Shown here piece after piece: positions 55,781-64,000 of a stretch of 64,000 bases of DNA. The notes under the pieces were generated by a model, which was not told where the DNA came from, ran no database searches, and saw nothing but the letters and a program-made list of their open reading frames with translations. The translations under genes were made by a program, and so were the position numbers. Numbering within the stretch: position 1 is the stretch's first letter; every line of letters starts with the position of its first letter. The DNA is from Evernia prunastri (lineage: Eukaryota > Ascomycota > Lecanoromycetes > Lecanorales > Parmeliaceae): assembly GCA_003184365.1 (NCBI GenBank), contig NKYR01000010.1, positions 1 to 64,000 of the forward strand, written 5' to 3'.

Positions 55781-56045
55781 AAAGGGGTAAATGGGGTCAT
55801 GACTGTACATAGGTATCTCGCAAGGCAAGAAACGCAGGGGAACTTCATGCATGATATATAGCAACGATAAAAAGGGGATCATTTTTACCAGTTCTCCTGA
55901 AGAAATTATGGCCAATGGCGAAACACGCAGTGTGAATTGAAGAATCTGCTGTTGATGGAAATATGCTATAGAGACTCCACGCCATGCAATCACAAAAACA
56001 ATCTACAACCTCCCAACAAAGGCAACCGGTCAGTCAGACAAGCTC

Positions 56046-58675
56046 TCACTTCCCATTTCCTCTTTTCTTCCCTCTCTCAGCCGCTCTCTCAGCCGGCCCC
56101 TCGTCCCTGTACTCGTCCTCGTTCTCGTCACTCAACAGCTCCTCCTCATCACTCTCCCCCGCGAACGCATCGTACAACTCTCCCGCCCTCCTCCCCTTCT
56201 TCTTCCCGCCCACGCCGCCATTCAGCCCCACATCCTCATCATCTAACATTTCAAATTCGTAATCCTCCCTCTCGCTTCTCCTGCGCTTACGGCGCTGGAC
56301 GAAAACGTATGCGCCGAGACCGACGCAGAAAAGTACGATGATGTTAAAGGCGCCATAGATCCAGACTTGAGTGCGCTTGCTAACCCCGAACGTTGGGAAG
56401 TAGTGAGGGAGGAAGTGGGAGGACTCCTTGTCCTCTTCGGGCGGTTCTGAGGGAAGACCGGTTGCGGTAACAGAATCGGATGCGGATACAGATGCAGATA
56501 CAGATACGGACGGGGTAGTTGTTGTTTGAGGAGCTGAGCTGGTGGGATTTACGTTGCCTGTGGGTTTTGCGTTGACGGGGCGATTTTGGTGGTCAGTCGG
56601 GTTTGCGGGGAGGTCGGTTTCGCCGGCAACGGGATTGACGCTCACGAATGATGGAGAAGCAGTCATGACATCGTGGTCATCGTCATCATCCTCTTTGGGC
56701 ATCGGTAGGAGCTCTTGGGATGAGGGATCGATACACTCGCCCCATAGAGTCAGTTTCCAGTCAGTGAAGGAACCGTTATGCTCGTTCACTTCAGTGTCTT
56801 TGACCACAACACTCCATTTGCCAATTCCAGGTTCTCCCCTAGATTGTGTTAAGCGACATTGTGATTTTGAATTGAAGCCAGAACGCGAGCTTACCAATGG
56901 GCTACGGACATGAAAGTCCAATCAATGTAACCTTGTTTTGCGTCATCCATGCGCCGTGTTACACTCAAGTGGCTTACCAAATTAGTTGGGCTTCGGAGCT
57001 CGACGCTAAGGTCGCCACGACGGGTGTGTTCAATGTTCATAGTGACTGTGACATGTTCAACTCTTTCCAGGTTGGCTTTCTTCATTTGGTCTTCGGTGAC
57101 TTCATAAGTGCTTAACAGTCCCTCAACCCCCTGAGGTATAGGATGTTTGACGTGCATCCATGGCGACTTCAGCCACGCTTGTGGCTTTAGGAGATCCATG
57201 GTCTTCGCCTTCTCTACAGCAGCGTATGCGTCTAGTTTCCCGTAGCCGTAGGCATGACTGAACTTCCTCCCTATGTAGGTTGTGTCCCAGTCTTCGTCCT
57301 CGTTGATTGGGACCGAAGTCAGGACCAGGATTTGCTGCAAATCCCGCCAGGTGAGCTCTGGTCGAGCTGATAATGCCAAGGCAAATACACCAGCTCCTAG
57401 TGGCGCAGCAGCGGAAGTGCCACCATGGTTTGCGTAACACTGATTTACGCCAACGTCCGTAGTATGTATAGCATCTCCACTGCCACTGCTATAGGTGACA
57501 ACCAGCTGGGCTGAGCAGTGTTCCGAGTAATATGTTTGCTTACCCTTTCTGTCAATACCTCCGACGGTGATCGTGTAGATGCTATTAGTATATCCATCAA
57601 AGTTGCAATTATCTCCAGATCCGCGTCCGTTTCCAGCCGCGAAGACGTAAATGTTTCCTTTTCCTTGTCGTCCGTTCTGAATAGCATTTACTACCGCCTT
57701 TCTAATCAGAATACCCGGTGCATCCATGGATCGTCCGTCATCTGGAGGGCCCCATGAGCAGGAATATATCTGGTTATCCTGAAACGCATAGTTCATAGCC
57801 GATGCTTCATCTTCGTCCGTGATGATCTTCGAAAGGATTCGGAGACCCCCAATCCGGGCATTGTAGGCCACGCCAACACCACAAACACCATTTTTGACAG
57901 CAGCAATCTCTCCAGCGCATCTTGTGCCATGCCTGTCATCTTTGAGCCTTGGTTTAGGCTCATCTGTTTGTTCATTGAAATCGTACGATCCCTTAGCAAA
58001 GTAATTATCCTTCAGATCGTCGCTATACATGTCAATGCCGTCATCGACCATAACTGCCGTGGCACCTTCGCCGGTGATACCCTGTTTCCATACGCCTGTA
58101 ACATTTATATCGTGGCCAAGCTGTATGGTATTGAATAGATGCCATTGCTCATTGAAAATAGGGTCTTCAATGCTAAGTTCCCTTGCCAGGTCTGTCCTCT
58201 GGGCGACAGCTTCTGGGTTGGCAACGGGATCTGTGCTGGCAGGTATGTCTGCGACAGCAGCAGGCTTTACATCTTCTTCACGCCCAGGGAGAGGGGGCAC
58301 CCGGTTTGGTATGGGAGGCAGGACATTTCTTTTCACCATGCGAGCCTTGGTTTTCTGCTTTTGTGACCACAAGACTCCTTTCAGAGCACCCACTCCAGTC
58401 AGGTCTCGCTTCCGCCTCCGCCTTCGTAGGTCTTCTAGTATAGCATCCGCTGCATGCCTCCTGTGACGTGGCGAGGAAAATGTATGGTGATCCGGAAGCT
58501 CTCCTAGCCTGCCCTCATAATCGAGACCAAGAGCTGACGCAATCTGTCGAGGTGAAACATCGGATCGGAGATGCAGAGCGTAATAGTCGTGGGTGTTGTG
58601 GTTGCGAATGCGTGGAGTTGCGGCGGAGGAGAGGCATAGGAATGCCAGCAACCCTAGGTACTTTGGAAACAGCAT
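56046..58675 (-). CDS. KEX2: Kexin, Kex2-type proprotein convertase
   Basis: Late-Golgi Ca2+-dependent serine protease that cuts after Lys-Arg pairs in secreted precursors. Exons 58675-56895 and 56838-56046 give 857 aa. A signal peptide (KYLGLLAFLCLSSA) is followed by a propeptide with basic cleavage sites (RRRRRKR at 84-90 and MVKR at 113-116). The catalytic triad is D211 (VDDGID), H249 (DRHGTRCAG) and S421 (GGTSAAAP), and N349 lies in AAGNG (oxyanion hole). The P domain, about 510-640, is completed at the intron (VAHWGEPGIGKWSVVV). A Ser/Thr-rich stretch, one membrane segment (WIYGAFNIIVLFCVGLGAYVFV) and a 100-residue acidic cytosolic tail with YEFEML (likely sorting signal) follow. Confidence 0.97.
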
Positions 58676-59596
58676 GATGTAACAGGAAAGGCTTCACATA
58701 AGCGCCATGAAGCAGGAAACGGGTTGGTATGGACGATGGAAAGGCGTTTCAAATCGCCAAATGAAAGCCGGATGCCAGATGTTAAGGGAAACCTAAAACG
58801 GGTGTGACTTGAAGACAATGCTCTTTGCCAAGTGACGAGTGAGTGGACCAGTATGCAAGCCAATTGCTCCAAGATGAAGCGATGGTTTGGTGATTTGGAA
58901 GAGGATGTTATGTTGGTCGAGAGTAGAACAGCTTGGTACTCTACTCTACTCTGTCCTTTGGACGGAGAACTCTTTAACAATAATAAACATGCCTTAGGCA
59001 TAAACTTAGAACCTATGGACTGCAGCAGCCCTATGAGGTAAAAGGAGCGACGAGGTACTTCGTACAGACGACGGGGGTCTTTGGGGAGTAGACCTAGAGA
59101 ATAAAGGCACCTGTAGGTTGTACGGGGTACCGCTGTATGATTTTAGGGGTCAAGTTACAAGTGCCACCAGTGCTAAACATTAAAAGTTCAAAATTAAACG
59201 AGCCTGGCTCGCCTGGGACTGCCACGAGCACGATGAAGTTCGGTTGGTCGCTGGCGGGCCGCTGGATCGAATTTATAATTTACCTTAACTTACCTTAAGG
59301 TAAGGCCTTCCGGTCCCTGATCCTCCAGCAGAGCTTCTGTTTATACTTGCTTGCTTTAAGTTTTAACTGTTCCCTCTTCTCTCTTCTCTCTTCATTAATT
59401 AATTCTCCTTCTCTAACTTATTCAATTGCCAAACTCGTGCGTCGAGATTATTAGCTATGAACATCTGTGAACATTAATCATGGAGGTAGAGTATTAAATA
59501 TCCTTACGATCATGTTCCTCTTTTTCCCATGTTCGCAATCTACATTCGTTCACTCCAGAGCTCAACATAAATACTTGTCGCTTTTCAATTAGGATA
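58676..59596. promoter_or_regulatory. Divergent promoter region KEX2 / PhoD gene
   Basis: About 920 bp between divergent starts. The palindrome TACCTTAAGGTA (59291-59302), overlapping AAGGTAAGG (59297-59305), is the same as that upstream of TVP38. Pyrimidine-rich leader sequence (TCTCTTCTCTCTTC) precedes the PhoD ATG. An alternative upstream ATG at about 59480 could form a small 5' exon. Confidence 0.45.
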
Positions 59597-62500
59597 ATGG
59601 AGACACAGCGCATGCAAATGCAGCGATTGTACGATGCAGGCACAGAAATCAGTCAGGCCCCCTTGAGGGTCAATCCAAACCTCCCACTCCCATCCTCCCT
59701 TCCCTCGTCGCAAAGTATGGACTCGTCACCTCCAACCAATGGTTTGGCAAGAACGACCTCCAGGAGGCGGAGGCCCAGTGGAACTGGACCTGGGAGAACA
59801 CCAATTGATAATTTCCCTCAACCTCCTGCTCCCGAAGTGCCAAAAGCATCACCGGCTTCGTACCCTGCTCAACATCGCATTGACAACTATAGCCAGTCTG
59901 AAAGCAATTATCCAGCTTCTTTTGCAGAGCGAGCGCGTGCTCTGACGGGGAAATCCATACCCGCAGAACCACCATATCTTGATCCTGACCCCCTTCCTCA
60001 GCCAGCACGGCCAGAAAGACGAGGGAGTCTCAATCGCCCGATTGGTGGACTGTACTCAGAGATTCAGAAGCACAAGAGAGATTCATATCCACCCCCCAAC
60101 GGCCCTACATCTCCCCGACGGTTTTCCAATCCAACAAGCCCACGACAGTTCGAATCTAAAAGTGGCAACCCTCCCAGTCGAAAAAGTAGCTCAGCTACCG
60201 CTCAGCAATATGAAATAACGAGCGACACTCCTCCGAGCCGAAAAGGCAGCTCCGGGACAGCTCAGAAATACCTAGGAACCGTGTCTCCGGTTACCCAGCC
60301 GAGTGCGAGACCCGCTTCAGCCAGTGTTACGCAACCACAGAGAAAGGAGTGGGCACCAGAACATTCGCCATTGCAGAAACTTGAGGTCGAACTTACCAGC
60401 AAAGAGAAGAAGCGAGCACGTGTAGAGGCTGCAGAACAGAGGCTCCGAGAGTCTCAGGCCTGCGATGGACTGCGCGAACCTGGTCGAGGAGTAGACTTTG
60501 TTCCAGAACGGAACGCATCAAGACGTGTTCCATCAACTAAAGGTGTTGCCCAAACACGAAGACTTCCTGACCAGGCTGAAGTAAATTGGCCTGACGGGCA
60601 CAGAGAACAACCGATACACAAATCACAATCACAACGAACATCAGGAAAGATATCTTCTGACTCATACCAGCCTTTATATTCAGATCGCACCGCTAAGACG
60701 TACAGAAGGTCGCAGGAGAAATCTCAATCCGACGAGCAACAAGGACGAGGCGTCCGGTTCCAAAGCGACGAAGACACCGAAGATCCAGGTGCCTACTCTG
60801 ACGATATGGACAGAGCAGACTTGCGCAATCGGAGGAGAAGTTGGCGAACGGATACTCTAGCAAAATCCGATGAAGAACGTGCTGCTCGTAGAGACAGACT
60901 TCGTCAAGACCCAGTAACTGTGGGGAAACGCATACCATCCAGGGATGTACCCGCGGAACAACAGGAATTGTACGCCAGTAGAGTAGAAAGATTGAATGAA
61001 GATGCGTCAGCTGCCACTTACGGAGGTGCACCAGACCCTGTACTGCGACATACTGTACAGGGCCAGGGACAGGCCACAAAGGACCCGATACCCCCACAAA
61101 CTGCTGCTGGTATCCAGGCTAGACAGATGGTGGGATTTGGTAGTGAACCACAGAGGGTCGTCGAGGGTCAAACAACCCACAAGCATCACCTCTCCACCAT
61201 CCTACATCGAGGCCACAATCACACTGCCAATGTGTACGAACAGTCCAATGCTAGACCAAAAAACCTTGACGAGTGGAAGCAAGGAGGTACAGCAAGACTC
61301 ACAGCCGCTGATTTTGTCACAGAGAAAGAGTCAAAAGACAAAGGCAATACGTGGTGGGAAGGGGGCAGGTCTGACAGTCGCCACAGGTCGGGAAGAGCAA
61401 GACTGGCACAATCTACCCAGGGAGACTATCAGGATAGCAGCGGTAAGTTACTAGGTCCTACTTTTAGTCAACCACCAAGGTCTGGAGAGACGCCCTCAAG
61501 CGAGCCGAGAATTCGTACAAGGCAATATGTGGGACAAGAGCAAGTTCGGAGGGTCAAAGACCACCCTCGATCGCCTCATGAAAGTCCCATATCCCACCTT
61601 TTCCATCGTACGCGGAATGAGCAGCTCTCGCGTCTCTCGTCCGTGTACTCTTACTCATGTACCAACCTTGCTGACCACGATCCTGCACATTTTGAACATA
61701 TTTGCGAGCCATACTTGAGCAAAGAGCTAACTTTGAGTATGCGGTCTATCCGCATACGGCCAGTACCAGCACTCGCTACCTTTGATCCACCACTTTACCT
61801 AAAATGTGGCCCTCTTCTGCGCTACACGGGCTTGAAGAGAGATAGACTGCAGGTGCAGACCAGAAGTGGCCCGTCCAGCAGTGAACGCGAGACATGGAGA
61901 GGCAGCGTCATGATCGTCACCGCCGATGCCGACTCATCGTATGAACCTGCACCAATTTTGCGCCTATTCCCAGAAGCAATGGATCTCTTACCTCCGCCAC
62001 CGCAACATACTGATGCCGAGGACGGTCTCGAGTTACCTGCTGAATATACGGATCCTATAGCGGGCTTACCTAAACTGTCAAGAAGTGGAAAGACCATATA
62101 TGTCAAGCCTGTAGATGATCTCGAGCCAGGGATAGACTTGTCCCGACTTGAAGATGATGATGGGCTTTTCGAGGAATTTCGTACTGCTGCGGTCCCGACA
62201 GCTTATGGTACTCCCGACTTTCATCCAGGACGTAGTAATGGAGCGTCGCAATCAAACCCCAAGATCGCAGGCCGTGGGGAGAGGGCGCCAAAGAGAGGTC
62301 AACAAGTCAGGGGTGTCCGACTTCACGCAGAGCGCGGTGTTACTTTCTGGCGTTTCAATTTGGAAGTAGAGCTTAGTATACAACAAACCCGCGTTGCTTA
62401 CAGTATCAATGGCTCGCCGTCTGTGGGGTTCTGGATACCTGGAAGAGGCCAATCGATGAACGTGATGTTCCATAGCTGCAACGGTTTTAGCATGAGCGTC

Positions 62501-64000
62501 AAGTAAGTCTGGACATATTGGGAACGAATTCATGCTTACAAGGGAGCAGCCCAGCTAATTTCTCTGGGCCTGACCCTCTCTGGCGAGATGTGCTCAACTG
62601 TCATCAGACGCGACCATTCCATGTAATGATTGGTGGAGGGGACCAAATTTATAACGATGCTGTCATGAGCCAGAGCCCACTCTTTCGGGAATGGCTGGAG
62701 ATGAAAAATCCGCACCATAAACACGAAGCTGACTTCTCGCCGTCGATGCATGAGGAACTGGAGACTTTCTATCTCGAAAGGTACTCTATGTGGTTTTCTC
62801 AAGGACTTTTCGGCATGGCCAACTCCCAGATCCCAATGGTCAACATGTGGGATGATCATGGTATGTTTGCGCCTCGACACAGACCTCCCAACTCGCGGAT
62901 CTCATTACCCCATCCATGTGTTGAATGTGATGCCTTATGATACTACCATTGACTCATGTGTGAATGACCAATGGCTAACCAGATCTTATCAGACATCATC
63001 GATGGTTTCGGTTCCTATCCGCATCACTTTATGAGCACGCCAGTATTTTGCGGTCTTGGGGCTGTAGCCTTTAAGTACTACATGCTCTTTCAGCATCAAA
63101 GCGTTCCAGACGAAGGGCCCGCTGATGAGCCAAGTTGGCTTATGGGACCTGAATGTGGGCCCTATATAAACCAGCCTAGTAGGAGTATATTCGTTTCTCT
63201 TGGAAAGAATGTCGCGCTTCTTGCTCTTGATTGTCGCACAGAGCGAACAGTAAGTGAAAGTTCCAGACAAAAAGATACCGTGTGCGTACTAATCCAACGT
63301 AGAGAGAAGAAATCCTGAGCGAAGCCACATATCAGACGGTCCTGGACAGATGCCGAAGAGAGATCATTGAGGGTGAGACGAGACATCTTGTCGTGGTGCT
63401 CGGCGTACCTATTGCCTACCCTAGATTGGTTTGGCTCGAGAACTTGATCACAAGCAGAGTGATGGACCCTGTAAAAGCCATTGGCCGAGCCGGCATGCTT
63501 GGAGGTTTCCTCAACAAATTCGACGGCGGCGTGGAAATCCTAGATGACCTGGACGATCACTGGACTGCGAAGAATCACAAACAAGAGAGAAATTGGTTTG
63601 TCCAAGAGCTTCAGGAACTGGCTGCAGAAAAGTCGGTCAGAGTGACAATCCTTGGGTAAGTGTCGAGAAACAGCCTCGAGAGTTCCTCTAATACGAGTAC
63701 TGACGAGCGATCAGTGGTGATGTCCATCTAGCAGCGGTCGGCCAATTTTACTCAAATCCTAAGTTGAAGGTATCGAAAGACCGAGACCATCGCTACATGG
63801 CCAACGTCATCTCATCTGCCATCGTCAATACGCCTCCACCGAATAATATGGCCGATATTCTCAACAGGCGCAACAAGACTCACCATCTCGATGGCGACAC
63901 CGACGAGGACATGATCCCGATGTTTACCCATGATGTGAATGGCAAGTTAAGAAATAACAAAAGATTATTGCCACGAAGAAATTGGTGCTCAATCAGAGAA
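59597..64000 (+). CDS. PhoD-family metallophosphatase, large fungal form, 3' end outside window
   Basis: Predicted PhoD-like phosphatase/phosphodiesterase; the gene continues past the window. Exons 59597-62502, 62550-62860, 62993-63249, 63303-63655 and 63715 onward, in frame throughout. The first exon codes about 700 residues of Ser/Pro/Arg/Gln-rich disordered sequence, then a beta-rich region (LRYTGLKRDRLQVQTRS, then GVTFWRFNLEVEL). The phosphatase part begins with IGGGDQIYND (metal-ligand Asp), NMWDDHD (metal-binding DDHD, split by an intron), and ILGGDVHLAAVGQFYS (GDVH, metal site). There is no signal peptide, so unlike bacterial PhoD it is probably intracellular. A large non-catalytic N-terminus like this is known in fungal PhoD proteins; its role is unknown. 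Confidence 0.88.

Overview
The window is nuclear DNA of a filamentous ascomycete (Pezizomycotina). The evidence is short GT-AG introns (about 45-115 nt) in most genes, fungal versions of housekeeping proteins (eIF4A ending MNVADLI, Kex2, Ams1, Tvp38, Snx4, Mdm38, Env7), a large HET-domain gene, and a truncated chromodomain Ty3/gypsy element. A more exact class (Leotiomycetes is my guess) is not proven by the sequence. I see no bacterial-style operon, CRISPR array, rRNA or convincing tRNA.

Layout. 1-2121 is repeat-rich: a foldback element with 99-bp arms, then the 3' end of a gypsy retrotransposon (integrase tail, chromodomain, polypurine tract, LTR). 2626-23486 is gene-dense: a Ctr copper transporter, an F-box/JmjC oxygenase, eIF4A, a coiled-coil orphan, a FAHD1-type acylpyruvase, a small 104-aa protein, a low-complexity protein, an SRRM1-like PWI/SR splicing factor, a PWWP + TFIIS-N (LEDGF-like) chromatin protein with a 15-nt microexon, 3-hydroxyanthranilate dioxygenase (BNA1) and Rcl1. 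22.9-31.9 kb is gene-poor: an intronless 928-aa HET protein with two C-terminal membrane segments, about 1.9 kb without genes, a small cysteine-containing ORF reconstructed here, and a stretch of overlapping open frames.

31,975-64,000 is again gene-dense: a CLIP-170 homologue, thioredoxin reductase (with a presequence-like in-frame 5' extension lacking AUG), a CUE-like/CCCH/Smr protein, a LETM1/Mdm38 protein, an Adk2-like adenylate kinase, an Env7/STK16 kinase, about 1.2 kb of non-coding DNA, vacuolar alpha-mannosidase Ams1, an uncharacterised Ser/Pro-rich protein, Tvp38, Snx4/Atg24, Kex2, and a large PhoD-family phosphatase cut by the window end.

The genes do not form one pathway. Loose themes are the endomembrane/vacuole system (Ams1, Env7, Tvp38, Snx4, Kex2), mitochondria (Mdm38, Adk2, possibly thioredoxin reductase and FAHD1) and RNA/chromatin (eIF4A, SRRM1-like, PWWP, Rcl1, Smr). 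Exon borders were worked out by hand from splice motifs and reading phase; all stated junctions keep the frame, but none was checked against transcripts.
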